In this document: positions 51,408 through 60,036 of the stretch, one piece after another | Numbering within the stretch: the stretch's first letter is position 1 | Layout of the letters: every line of letters begins with the position of its first letter | From: CAWCPR01 sp963797475 | GTDB lineage: Bacteria; Chloroflexota; Anaerolineae; Anaerolineales; UBA4823 | DNA length: 64,000 nucleotides | Direction of reading: 5' to 3' | Assembly (NCBI GenBank): GCA_963797475.1 | Contig: CAWCPR010000012.1 | Span: 124,001 to 188,000 of the forward strand | Position numbers and translations under genes: made by a program | The notes under the pieces: generated by a model | Seen by the model: the letters and a program-made list of their open reading frames with translations, nothing else | Database searches by the model: none | Told to the model about the DNA's origin: nothing

Positions 51408-52953
51408 ACAGCAAATCGAGCGATTGCGGGTTTACATCTCCACCCAATGCTGGACGTTGGAGAGCGAACATATCTATCGTGACGATGGTCGTAGTGGGGC
51501 AAAATTGAACCGGCCAGGTTTGGATAGTTTGAGAGACCATGCTGCTTTGGCCGAGTTTGAACAGGTTTTGATAACGGCTCCGGATCGGTTAGCACGCAAT
51601 TATGTCCACCAGGTGTTGATCATCGAGGAATTGGGGCGGCGAGGCATCCAGGTTGAGTTCCTGGATCGCCCGATGAGCAATGATCCTCATGACCAGTTGC
51701 TGCTGCAAATCCGGGGAGCGGTGGCAGAATACGAGCGAACGCTCATTGCGGACCGCATGCGCCGGGGACGGTTGAGCAAATACCGAGCTGGCAAATTGAC
51801 CCCTTGGACCCGCCCCCCGTATGGATACCAGGTAGATCCCGATCATCCTCGCGATCCGGATTTGCTCCAACTGAATGAACCCGAAGCTGCCATGGTAGCC
51901 CAAATGTTTGCGTGGAACCTTGAACCCCAAAATACGTTATACTCCATCGCAAAGCGGCTCGGTGACTTGGGTCTGCCGACACCGAACGGCAAAACGAGAT
52001 GGAATGTATCTTCCGTGCGAGGCATCCTGAAAAATTCGGCCTATATCGGACAAACCTATGCTAATCGTTCTTACCCCGTACCATCCAAACATCGCAAATC
52101 TGCCCTGCAGTCGGTTGGTCCAGGTGAGAGTTCGGCTCCCCGACCAGAAGAAGAATGGATCTCCATCTCGGTACCAGCCATTGTATCGCAGCAGACCTTT
52201 GATCAAGTCCAAGCCAAACTGTCTTTGAACCAGCAAATGTCTCCTAGAAATAACAAATCTCATCCGTATTTGCTCCGTGGGCTGGTGAGCTGTGGTCAGT
52301 GCCGCCTGAGCGCCATGGGGCGTATGCAGCGGAACGGTTATCGTTATTACGTCTGCCGTGGTCGCACAGACGCCTTGCGGGCTGTGCAAGGGCAACGCTG
52401 CACAGCTCGCTATTCGCCAGCCGACCAACTCGATGAACTGGTCTGGCGGGATTTATATGCTGTCACGACCAACTCGGAAATCATCGGCTATGCTTTGGAA
52501 CGAGCCCATGGAGGTCATTGGTTGCCTCAGGAACTTCAGGCGCAACTTGAGGCGCTGACTAAAGCGGCCAAACAACTGGAACGTCAACAAGAACGTTTGT
52601 TAGACGCTTACATCGCAAACGTTATCCAACTGGCAGAACTTGAACGCAAACGGGAAGAGCTTACTCAGAAACAAGAAGCCATTCGGAAACAGACATCTCA
52701 ACTCCAAGCAACAGCTACTCAACGGATTGCTTTGTCTCAAGTGGCTGAATCAATTGAGGCATTTTGTGCTCAGATCCGCCCAGTGCTAGAAGAGGCAAGT
52801 TTTGAACAAAAGCGTCAACTCGTCGAATTGCTGATCGATCGCGTGATTGTTTCCGATGGAGAGGTGGAAATCCGCTATGTCATTCCTACTCAGCCGGAAG
52901 GCCCTCATCTCCCTTTTAGTCATTTGCGTTTAGACTATCGAAATCATCTTTGA
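51343..52953 (+). CDS. large serine recombinase (resolvase/invertase family)
   Basis: 536 residues, ATG nine bases after ACAGGAGG. N-terminal catalytic domain with nucleophile S11 in AIYVRVSTNRQ and IYRDDGRSGAKLNRPGLDSL, APDRLARNYVHQ, RGAVAEYERTLIADRMRRG. Then a recombinase domain (PPYGYQVDP to NSAYIGQTY), a zinc ribbon LLRGLVSCGQCRLSAMGRM with YYVCRG and RCTARY, and a C-terminal coiled coil (about 400-480). Such enzymes integrate and excise elements. The last bases overlap a transposase relic. Confidence 0.88.
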   Translation: MMRVAIYVRVSTNRQMLTQTIEQQIERLRVYISTQCWTLESEHIYRDDGRSGAKLNRPGLDSLRDHAALAEFEQVLITAPDRLARNYVHQVLIIEELGRRGIQVEFLDRPMSNDPHDQLLLQIRGAVAEYERTLIADRMRRGRLSKYRAGKLTPWTRPPYGYQVDPDHPRDPDLLQLNEPEAAMVAQMFAWNLEPQNTLYSIAKRLGDLGLPTPNGKTRWNVSSVRGILKNSAYIGQTYANRSYPVPSKHRKSALQSVGPGESSAPRPEEEWISISVPAIVSQQTFDQVQAKLSLNQQMSPRNNKSHPYLLRGLVSCGQCRLSAMGRMQRNGYRYYVCRGRTDALRAVQGQRCTARYSPADQLDELVWRDLYAVTTNSEIIGYALERAHGGHWLPQELQAQLEALTKAAKQLERQQERLLDAYIANVIQLAELERKREELTQKQEAIRKQTSQLQATATQRIALSQVAESIEAFCAQIRPVLEEASFEQKRQLVELLIDRVIVSDGEVEIRYVIPTQPEGPHLPFSHLRLDYRNHL

Positions 52954-53221
52954 AGAAGCCAAAGGCGAAGTCGGTCTCGACCACTACGAAATGCGTAGCT
53001 GGCTTGGCTGGCATCATCACATGCTGCTGGTGGCTTTGGCTCATCATTTCTTGGTCCGACTGCGTGTCCGCTTTCAACACCGATCACCCGCTTTGACTGT
53101 TTACCAGGTGCGACTCCTGTTGGCCAGCGTACTACCGAAGCCCATCTTCGATGCCACGGCTGCTTTGCAACGGGTTCGTTATTACCAGAGGCGCTCCTAC
53201 CCAGGCCTATCTGTCTCATAG
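52932..53221 (+). pseudogene. C-terminal fragment of an IS701/IS4-type transposase
   Basis: The frame reads TIEIIFEEAKGEVGLDHYEM, RSWLGWHHHMLLVALAHHFL and VYQVRLLLASVLPKPIFDAT, stopping at TAG 53219. This is the well-conserved end of IS701-type transposases ('FEEAKGEVGLD.YEVRSW.GWH.HM'). It overlaps the recombinase 3' end by 22 bases in another frame. The N-terminal two thirds are not found upstream. Confidence 0.7.
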
Positions 53222-53302
53222 CAAGTCTAAGCTGGCCAGACTCGCGATCCTTTCACCTAACCTTGCGCTGTAATATTAGTGCACCCGAAAGAACGCAAAA
53301 TC

Positions 53303-53350
53303 TTGACAACCAATCTCTTTTTTTCTATAATAAATGGGAACGTTCCACCC
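53303..53350 (+). promoter_or_regulatory. LacI-gene consensus promoter with operator
   Basis: Perfect TTGACA (53303-53308), 17-base spacer and perfect TATAAT (53326-53331). Directly downstream is TGGGAACGTTCCACCC (53335-53350), with the palindromic core GGAACGTTCC. A near-identical site, TGGTAACGTTCCACCC, stands at 54418-54433 before the next gene. The central CG and the overlap with the expected transcription start are typical of LacI operators. Confidence 0.8.
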
Positions 53351-53375
53351 GGTTTTCCTGTTTTGAGGGATGGTT

Positions 53376-54401
53376 ATGAAAGCTCGACCAACCATCATCG
53401 ACGTTGCCCAGCTCGCCGGTGTTTCCAAAACCACCGTCTCGCGCGTGGTCAATGGCGACATCCGTAAGGTCAGCCAGGCGACCATCGACAAGGTCAAGTG
53501 GGCCATCGAACACCTGGGCTATGAGCAGAACACGGTAGCCAGCAGCCTGCGTACCGACAAGACCAATATCGTCATGCTCTCCATACCGGATATCAACAAC
53601 CCCTTCTGGCCCGAAGTGGCACGCGGCATCCAGGATTTCATGGAGTTGCAGGGCTACGTGGTTGTCTTCGCCAACAACGATTGGGACCCCCAGCGTGAGA
53701 TCAAGTTCTTGAGAATGGCGCGGCGCGGCCGTTTCGACGGTATTCTGATCAACCCTATCCAGGTCCCAGAAAAGGAGCTGCTCTCCGCCAGAATTCCCAC
53801 GGTGATCATAGGCAACCGGGACGGCTACACAAACCTGGATAACGTCAGCTCGGACAGCTACAGCGCCGTACAAACAGCTATGGAACACCTGACCGGCCTT
53901 GGACATGGCCGCATCGGTTTCCTGTCCGGCATTTCCCATGTGAGCACTGCCCGCTCCCGCCTCAGCGCTTACCGGGATTTCCTGAATGAGAATAACCTGG
54001 AAAAGGAGGCGGAGTTGATCGCATACGTGCTCTACAGCCATGAGGGCGGTATGAGCGGGATGGCCCAATTGCTGGACCTGCCCAACCCGCCCACCGCCGT
54101 CCTGGCCTCCAACGACGTGATCGCCCTGGGGGCGATGCACCTGGCCCGCGAGCGCGGCTGCAGGATCCCGGACGACATTTCCATCATGGGGATTGACGGC
54201 ATCTACGCTGCTTCCACCACCCTTCCTCCATTAACGACCATCGAAAAACAAAAGTACGAACTGGGCAACCAGGCGGCCCGGCTGCTCATCAGCCGTATTA
54301 AAAGGAAGAAACGCCCATGCAGCACGTTTCCATCCCCTGTAAGCTGGTTGTGCGCAGCTCCACGGGTCCCGTTCCGATCTTGCAGGCAGCGAAGTAGCTA
54401 A
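53376..54401 (+). CDS. LacI-family transcriptional regulator (frameshift near the C-terminus)
   Basis: ATG 53376, five bases after GAGGGA. HTH with hinge: TIIDVAQLAGVSKTTVSRVV then NGDIRKVSQATIDKVK and GYEQNTVASSLR. The sugar-binding domain includes IVMLSIPDINNPFWPEVARG, FDGILINPIQ and LASNDVIALGAMHLARERG. After ARLLISRIK the frame is lost; one frame over, TPMQHVSIPCKLVVRSSTGP continues the normal C-terminus to TAG 54395-54397. One missing base near 54300 explains this. As read, the last 30 residues are abnormal. It should repress its own gene and the downstream operon. Confidence 0.85.
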   Translation: MKARPTIIDVAQLAGVSKTTVSRVVNGDIRKVSQATIDKVKWAIEHLGYEQNTVASSLRTDKTNIVMLSIPDINNPFWPEVARGIQDFMELQGYVVVFANNDWDPQREIKFLRMARRGRFDGILINPIQVPEKELLSARIPTVIIGNRDGYTNLDNVSSDSYSAVQTAMEHLTGLGHGRIGFLSGISHVSTARSRLSAYRDFLNENNLEKEAELIAYVLYSHEGGMSGMAQLLDLPNPPTAVLASNDVIALGAMHLARERGCRIPDDISIMGIDGIYAASTTLPPLTTIEKQKYELGNQAARLLISRIKRKKRPCSTFPSPVSWLCAAPRVPFRSCRQRSS

Positions 54402-54417
54402 TTTTTTTAGCCCTTAA

Positions 54418-54433
54418 TGGTAACGTTCCACCC
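54418..54433 (+). promoter_or_regulatory. second LacI-type operator
   Basis: TGGTAACGTTCCACCC matches the operator at 53335-53350 at 15 of 16 positions. It lies 21 bases after the regulator's restored stop codon and about 85 bases before the ADP-ribosylglycohydrolase start. A related TAACGTTA palindrome follows near 54470. It suggests direct control of the operon by the LacI protein. Confidence 0.7.
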
Positions 54434-54518
54434 ACTTTGCCAGTTAGTATTTGATGATCCATTTACCGCTAACGTTAAAATAAAAAACCGTTTGAGTAAT
54501 CGCCGACAAAGGATGTCT

Positions 54519-55478
54519 ATGAATAAAGAGCAATTTATCAAAAAAGCGCAGGGTTGCCTGGCCGGCCTGGCTTGCGGAGATGCGCTTGGCGACCTGGGGC
54601 GGTCGCCCGAACACCGCAAGAAGTACGGGATCGTTACCAATATCTACGACGGCGCCAGCAGCACCGACGATACGGAATTCGCCATCTTCGTGGCCCGCAT
54701 GCTCCTGGATTGTAATGGGCAGCTCACCCCGGATGCCGTGCTCAGCGCCTGGAAAAAGTACATCCTCGAGCAAGGGGGATTGTTCGAGCGCGGCGGCCTG
54801 CCTCTGTATGGGGCGGTCGCCAATTTGCAACGCGGCATCCTGCCTCCGCTCAGCGGGCGCTACAACGTGATGAATATCGACGACGGCGCCGCCATGCGCG
54901 TCGCCCCGATTGGCGTGGTCTGCGCCGGAAATCCGGATGGCGCCGCCCGCATGGCGGTCCTGGAAGCCCAGGTGAGCCACGACCGGGATGGGATCTGGGC
55001 CGCCCAGGCGGTGGCGGCCGGCATCGCCGTGGCTCTTGACGGCGGCGGTGTGGAAGCGATCCTCTCGACCGCGCGCCAGCAGGTGCCTGCGGATAGCTGG
55101 CTGGGCTACGCCCTGGATAAGGCGATGCAAATTTGCCAATCGGCCGAGACGATCGAATACGCCTGGGAGCCCTTACACAACGAATTTTGGACGCCGTCGC
55201 ATTCGGCAGCGCCGGAGGCAATTCCGCAGGCGCTGGCGGTTTTCCAGTTGACCCATGGCGACTTTCGCAAGGGGATGTTCTGGGCCTGCAATTTCGGGCG
55301 CGACGCCGACACGATTGGCGCTGTGGTAGGCGCCCTGAGCGGAGCCCATTGCGGGATCGAGGCGATTCCTGCCGGTTGGGTGGAAAAAGTGCGCTACCCG
55401 GCCGGCGTTTGCCTGAAATTCGCCGCCCAGGAAGATATCCTGGAGCTGGCCACTGCCCTGGCCGAGCTGGTCCGATAA
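54519..55478 (+). CDS. ADP-ribosylglycohydrolase (DraG/ARH) family protein 1
   Basis: 319 residues from ATG 54519 (AAAGGA five bases upstream; ATG 54513 also possible). All-helical DraG/ARH fold with dinuclear-metal residues intact: GCLAGLACGDALG, T49-D50-D51-T52 in SSTDDTEF, and NFGRDADTIGAVVGALSGA near residue 265. The family removes ADP-ribose from proteins, but many members in sugar operons probably hydrolyse other N- or O-ribosides. First gene of the LacI-controlled operon. Confidence 0.82.
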   Translation: MNKEQFIKKAQGCLAGLACGDALGDLGRSPEHRKKYGIVTNIYDGASSTDDTEFAIFVARMLLDCNGQLTPDAVLSAWKKYILEQGGLFERGGLPLYGAVANLQRGILPPLSGRYNVMNIDDGAAMRVAPIGVVCAGNPDGAARMAVLEAQVSHDRDGIWAAQAVAAGIAVALDGGGVEAILSTARQQVPADSWLGYALDKAMQICQSAETIEYAWEPLHNEFWTPSHSAAPEAIPQALAVFQLTHGDFRKGMFWACNFGRDADTIGAVVGALSGAHCGIEAIPAGWVEKVRYPAGVCLKFAAQEDILELATALAELVR

Positions 55479-55503
55479 CTGTGTTCATTCAGGGTTGGGC
55501 GCA

Positions 55504-55553
55504 CTGCCCCTGGCCGCCGGCCAGTGGTCGGTGCTAACCTTCGCTTAGCCAGC
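55504..55553 (+). repeat. 50-nt two-hairpin intergenic element, copy 2
   Basis: Same element as at 32324-32373, seven differences in 50. Hairpin one CTGGCC-GCC-GGCCAG is kept perfectly. Hairpin two keeps a GCTAA/TTAGC stem with a changed loop. It lies 26 bases after the first ADP-ribosylglycohydrolase gene. The following 150 bases to the binding-protein gene hold no clear gene. Confidence 0.6.
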
Positions 55554-55755
55554 CACGCTCACGATCTTCAGATTAGAGGATACGAGGAGGTGTTTATTGA
55601 AATGAGTCTCGAACGAACGCTCGCAATAAGATTGGCCCATTTTTTACGCCCATTGGGTTTTGCGCCCATTGGGCAAAAGTGTTGGGCGCCTATGGCGCAC
55701 CACGCGGACAGGATAAAAAGAAATTCATCATAATAGATCAAGAGGAGTGAATGAG

Positions 55756-57115
55756 ATGGAAAAGATTTCCCGCCGTGAGTTTTTGAAATTGTCTGGGGTG
55801 ACTGCCGCCGGGCTGGTCCTGGGCGCCTGCGCCCCAACTGCCACTCAGTCGCCCGCCACTCAAGCGCCCGCCACTTCAGCCCCCACGACTCGCCCGGCCG
55901 TCGACGCCGACTGGTGGACGGTAGCCGGCGCAGATGTCGGTAATGAGCCAGACCAGCGCGCCTGGGTGGCCGAATTCCAGAAGACCGACCCCGGCTCGTG
56001 GGTCAAAGTGAACGCCACTTTCCTGCCGGACGACGGCTTTTCGGAAAAAATGACCACCGTGTTGGGCACCGGTTCCGGCGTTCCGGACGTCACTACCTTC
56101 TGGGATGCTAATTGGTTTCCATTGGCCCTCGACCTGCGCGACTATATCGCCCGCGATGGCGTGGACATCAATATGTATTCCAAGCGCCACTTCGACAGCC
56201 GCTGCCGCTTCGGCGACGAGATCATCGGCCTGCCCATCGGTGTGGGCGCCACAATGTATTTCTATAATCAGGATATGTTCGATAAGGCCGGCCTTGTCCT
56301 ACCCGCAGTGGGGTTACACCATGGATCAGTTCCTTCAGGACTCCGTCAAAATGAGCGACACCGAGAACAAGATCTACGGCGCCACCATGCCCACGCGTGT
56401 CTGGCGCGGCGAGTTCTTCGCTTTTGGCGCCCTCCCGTTCAGCGAGGACGGCAAGACGGTCGACGGCTACATGAACGGCGCTAAGACGGTGGCAGCTTTC
56501 GAATTCATGTACGACCTGGCCCATTCCGGAGCCGTCCCTACCGTGGCCGAGTTTCAGGCCTTACAAACCGAAGGCACCGGACCCCTGGACCTGTTCAACA
56601 CCGGACGCCTGGGCTTCGCCGGTCTGAACAACGGCCAGTTCCAGATCGTAGACCAGGCCGGTGTAAAATTCGGCCTGGTGCATAACCCCCAGGTTCCGGG
56701 TGAGGAGATCATCACCAACGGCTGGACACTGCAACTGGGCATTCCCAAAGCCAGCCAGAAACAGGACGCCGCCTGGGAATGGTTGAAGTGGATGACCGGC
56801 AAGGACGGGCAACGCTTCTTGATGAATATGAACCATGGCTACACACCCAATATCCCTGCCTTGTGGCCCGAACACCCGGCGGCCAACGACGAGCGCGTCA
56901 AATTCTTCTTCAAGATCCTGGAAACCCCCATGCTGTGGGAGTTCTCGGGCCGCTTCCCCTATTTCAGCAAGGTCACACGCCTGAATCAGGACCTGTACGA
57001 CAAAATCTACCTGGGCGAGATCGAGAAATCTCAAATCAAGGACGAGCTGAATAAAACCGTCCCTCAGGCCCAGGAAATTGTGGACACCGAGCGCAAGAAT
57101 CTCGGATTGGGCTAA
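55756..57115 (+). pseudogene. sugar ABC transporter substrate-binding protein with Tat-type lipoprotein signal, one-base frameshift
   Basis: ATG 55756 gives a twin-arginine signal (ISRREFLKLSGV) with lipobox LVLGAC, then a family-1 binding protein: WVAEFQKTDPGSWVKVNATF, GVPDVTTFWDANWFPL, IGLPIGVGATMYFYNQDMFD. At about 56305 an extra C in a CCC run shifts the frame; the rest (PQWGYTMDQFLQDSVK to VDTERKNLGLG, TAA 57113) reads on in the +1 frame. Together they make a full-length protein of about 450 residues. A 32-bp palindrome follows before the permeases. Confidence 0.82.
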
Positions 57116-57129
57116 GCCAGGCGGGCTGC

Positions 57130-57161
57130 CAGTAGGGGCAGATCATGATCTGCCCCTACTG
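57130..57161. promoter_or_regulatory. perfect 32-bp palindrome between binding-protein and permease genes
   Basis: Both strands read identically from 57130 to 57161, centred on ATCATGAT, with arms CAGTAGGGGCAG and CTGCCCCTACTG. Folded in RNA it gives a very stable hairpin 14 bases after the binding-protein stop. No T-run. Likely protects or attenuates the transcript; could also be an imported palindromic repeat. Confidence 0.65.
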
Positions 57162-57206
57162 CAACCTGCTAACCTGCAACGTTCAACCCAAACAGGAGGC
57201 CAGCCA

Positions 57207-58106
57207 ATGAAGATGAGCCGCATGGCGGCGCGTGAGGCAGTCGAAGGATACCTGTTCATCAGCCCGTGGCTGATCGGATTCCTGATTTTCACGGCTGGTC
57301 CATTCGTCGCTTCGTTTCTTCTCAGCTTTACCAACTGGCGTATTTCCACCTCGCCAAGCTGGATCGGGTTGGAAAACTACGCCCGCATCTTCACCAAAGA
57401 TCCCGATTTCTACCAATCTTTAAAGGTAACCTTTACCTATGTTGGCATTTCCCTGCCGCTTAACTTGCTGGCAGGCCTGGGGTTATCCTTGTTGCTGAAT
57501 CAAAAAATCCGCGGCATGACCATCTTCCGCACGGTGTTTTACCTGCCGGTGGTGCTCTCAGGAGTATCCGTTGCTTTGATGTGGATGTGGCTGCTCAACC
57601 CGGATTACGGTGTGGTTAACTCGTTGCTGGCCCTGGTTGGCATTAAGGGTCCCCAGTGGTTCTGGGACCCGCGTTGGTCCTTGCCCAGTGTGGTGTTGAT
57701 GAACCTCTGGCGGGTGGGCGGCAGCGCCATCATCTATCTGGCTGGGCTGCAGAATATCCCGCCCCACCTGTACGAAGCCGCCGAAATTGACGGGGCCGGC
57801 ATCTGGTCTAAACTGCGCCATGTAACTCTGCCCATGCTGACCCCCACTATCTTCTTCCAACTGGTGATGGAGCTGATCGACGCCTTCCAGGTGTTTACCG
57901 CGGTATATGTCATCACTGGAGGCGGCCCCATCCGTTCCACCTTATTTTTTATGTTTTACATGTTCCGCACCGCGTTTGAGGACTTTCAAATGGGCTATGC
58001 CTCCGCCCTGGCCTGGATTATGGCGGTGATCATCATATTTTTCACAGCCCTGGTGTTCAAAAGCTCGCCTTTATGGGTATATTACGAATCGGAAGGACGT
58101 AAATAA
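57207..58106 (+). CDS. sugar ABC transporter permease (MalF/UgpA-like)
   Basis: 299 residues from ATG 57207 (AGGAGGCCAGCCA upstream). Starts with EGYLFISPWLIGFLIFTAGP; six helices; EAA loop YEAAEIDGAGIWSKLRHV then TLPMLTP (about 195-215). The external loop after helix 1 (TSPSWIGLENYARIF) is typical of carbohydrate-uptake family-1 systems. No ATPase gene is present in the window part of this operon. Confidence 0.88.
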   Translation: MKMSRMAAREAVEGYLFISPWLIGFLIFTAGPFVASFLLSFTNWRISTSPSWIGLENYARIFTKDPDFYQSLKVTFTYVGISLPLNLLAGLGLSLLLNQKIRGMTIFRTVFYLPVVLSGVSVALMWMWLLNPDYGVVNSLLALVGIKGPQWFWDPRWSLPSVVLMNLWRVGGSAIIYLAGLQNIPPHLYEAAEIDGAGIWSKLRHVTLPMLTPTIFFQLVMELIDAFQVFTAVYVITGGGPIRSTLFFMFYMFRTAFEDFQMGYASALAWIMAVIIIFFTALVFKSSPLWVYYESEGRK

Positions 58107-58108
58107 CA

Positions 58109-58996
58109 ATGGCTACGATCACCTCATCTTCCCGGCGCCCCCTATCCAGGGTTCTCGCCTCCAAGACCTGGCAGCGGCGGATTAACGCCTTCGCCGCACT
58201 GCTTTTGTTGGTTGGACTGGCGGCCTTGTTTATCGTCATCCCCATCGGCTGGATGGCAGTCACCGCGCTGAAGGAGCGCGGCCAGATATTTGCCTGGCCG
58301 CCGGAGTACTGGCCCAACCCGGTCCGCTGGCAGAATTTCACCGACGTGATGACCCAGCTTCCCTTCCTGCGTTTTGCCGCCAATTCCCTGGTCATCTCGC
58401 TGTTGAACATCATAGGCCGGGTGATCTCTTGCAGCATCGTGGCCTTCGCCTTTGCCCGCCTGCGCTTCCCAGGGCGGAATTTCCTGTTCCTGCTGCTGCT
58501 CTCTACCTTGATGATCCCCAGCCAGATCACCCTACTGCCCCAATTTGCCCTGTTCCAGCGCCTGGGTTGGGTGGGAACCTACCTGCCATTGATCGTGCCC
58601 TCCTTCTTCGGCAACGCGTTTTTCATCTTCCTGATGCGCCAATACATCATGACGATCCCGCGCGACCTGGACGAGGCAGCGCGTATCGACGGCGCCTCCA
58701 CCTGGGACGTTTTCTTCCGCATCATCCTGCCCCTGTGCATCCCACCCCTGGTGGTCATCGCCGTGCTCACCTTCCTATGGACCTGGAACGACTTTCTGCA
58801 ACCCCTGATCTACATCAGTGATTACAACAGCTACACTATCCAACTGGGCTTGAACATGCTCAAAGGCCGCTACAACATCCAATGGAACCTGATTATGGCG
58901 GGCTCGCTGGTGGCGGTCGTCCCCTGCATCCTGATATATTTCTTCACCCAGAAATACCTGATTGGCGGCATCGCCAGCGTCGGCATAAAAGGATAA
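58109..58996 (+). CDS. sugar ABC transporter permease (MalG/UgpE-like)
   Basis: 295 residues, starting two bases after the preceding stop. N-terminal basic tail, then AVTALKERGQIFAWPPEYWP, six helices and the EAA loop DEAARIDGASTWDVFFRI then ILPLCIP (about 188-210), ending YLIGGIASVGIKG. Partner of the MalF-like protein. The kelch gene follows at once. Confidence 0.88.
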   Translation: MATITSSSRRPLSRVLASKTWQRRINAFAALLLLVGLAALFIVIPIGWMAVTALKERGQIFAWPPEYWPNPVRWQNFTDVMTQLPFLRFAANSLVISLLNIIGRVISCSIVAFAFARLRFPGRNFLFLLLLSTLMIPSQITLLPQFALFQRLGWVGTYLPLIVPSFFGNAFFIFLMRQYIMTIPRDLDEAARIDGASTWDVFFRIILPLCIPPLVVIAVLTFLWTWNDFLQPLIYISDYNSYTIQLGLNMLKGRYNIQWNLIMAGSLVAVVPCILIYFFTQKYLIGGIASVGIKG

Positions 58997-59001
58997 CGCG
59001 C

Positions 59002-60036
59002 GTGAGCCAGCCCAATTTTTCGTTCCATCCAGGCCGGCTGGCTATGCCAGACCGGTTTACCCGGCCGGGCTGGCGCTGGCTGCTGGCGATTTCCTGGATG
59101 GCGGGCCTGCTGGTCGTTGCTGGGATGGTTGTGCGGCAGCTTTCCGGTTCCAACGCCCGCGACCCGGCACCAAAATCTGGTTTCACCCCACGCCGGGCGC
59201 TGGCCCTGGCCTGGTGGCAGGATCGTCTGTACGCTATCGGCGGCTGGAACGGCTCCAGTCCGCAGCTTAGCGTGGTAGAAATCCTGGACCCCGCCCGGCG
59301 CGCCTGGACGCCCGGGCCGGCGCTGAACGTGGCCCGCAGCCAGCACGCCGCGCTGTCTGCCGGCGACCGGCTGTGGGTGCTCGGTGGGTGGAGCGCCCAG
59401 GCGGGATTGGTGAGCGCTGTTGAGGCGCTCAGCCCCTGGGAAAGGCGCTGGGAGATCGTCACCCACCTGCCCACGCCGCGCCGCGAGCCGGGCGCAGCCC
59501 TGCTGGACGATTGGATCGTGGTAGCCGGTGGCTTCAACGGCCGCAGCGACGCCGACCTAGATGGGTACTTAACCACCGTGGAGGCTTACAACCCGCGGAC
59601 AGACCGGTGGCAGCGGCTTGCATCGCTGAACACGCCGCGCCGGGGCCTGGCCCTGGTCGCAGCCGGCGGTGCGCTGTACGCCATCGGCGGTTACAACGCC
59701 GAGGATGGGTTCTTAAACACCGTCGAGCGTTACGACCAGCAAAGCGGGCGCTGGACGGCGCTGGATTGGCCCATCCTGCCCCGCACCTGGTCTGCCTCCG
59801 CAGTACTGAACGGCGACATCCTGCTGCTCGGCGGCTACAACCTGCAAGGACACCTGGCGGCTGTGGAACGTATCGACCCGGCCAGCGGCGAAGTGTGCCT
59901 GGCCCAACCGTTGAATCAGGGGCGCGCCTGGCTGGCTGCCGCCCCGCTGGATGGCGGGCTGCTTGCCATTGGTGGTGAGGGCCGCCTCGGGATCGACCGC
60001 TGGGCCCAGCGGCTCGACGTTGCGTGTAGCCAATGA
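59002..60036 (+). CDS. membrane-anchored kelch-repeat protein
   Basis: 344 residues from GTG 59002 (AAAGGA upstream; ATG 59044 possible). A single anchor helix (about 26-48) precedes a beta-propeller of six kelch repeats, each with the double-glycine turn: YAIGGWNG, WVLGGWSA, VVAGGFNGRS, YAIGGYNAEDG, LLLGGYNLQG and LAIGGEGR. The domain faces outward. Kelch proteins in sugar operons include the sialate mutarotase NanM, so binding or mutarotation of the transported ligand is plausible. Its stop overlaps the next gene by four bases. Confidence 0.82.
   Translation: MSQPNFSFHPGRLAMPDRFTRPGWRWLLAISWMAGLLVVAGMVVRQLSGSNARDPAPKSGFTPRRALALAWWQDRLYAIGGWNGSSPQLSVVEILDPARRAWTPGPALNVARSQHAALSAGDRLWVLGGWSAQAGLVSAVEALSPWERRWEIVTHLPTPRREPGAALLDDWIVVAGGFNGRSDADLDGYLTTVEAYNPRTDRWQRLASLNTPRRGLALVAAGGALYAIGGYNAEDGFLNTVERYDQQSGRWTALDWPILPRTWSASAVLNGDILLLGGYNLQGHLAAVERIDPASGEVCLAQPLNQGRAWLAAAPLDGGLLAIGGEGRLGIDRWAQRLDVACSQ

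Noticed and set aside
54519..55478. DraG-type control of nitrogenase
   Set aside because: No nif or draT gene is near; the operon is a transporter and lyase locus.
55524..55733. 69-codon plus-strand frame before the binding-protein gene
   Set aside because: It begins inside the two-hairpin repeat, contains repeated GCCCATT stretches and lacks a family; probably not a gene.
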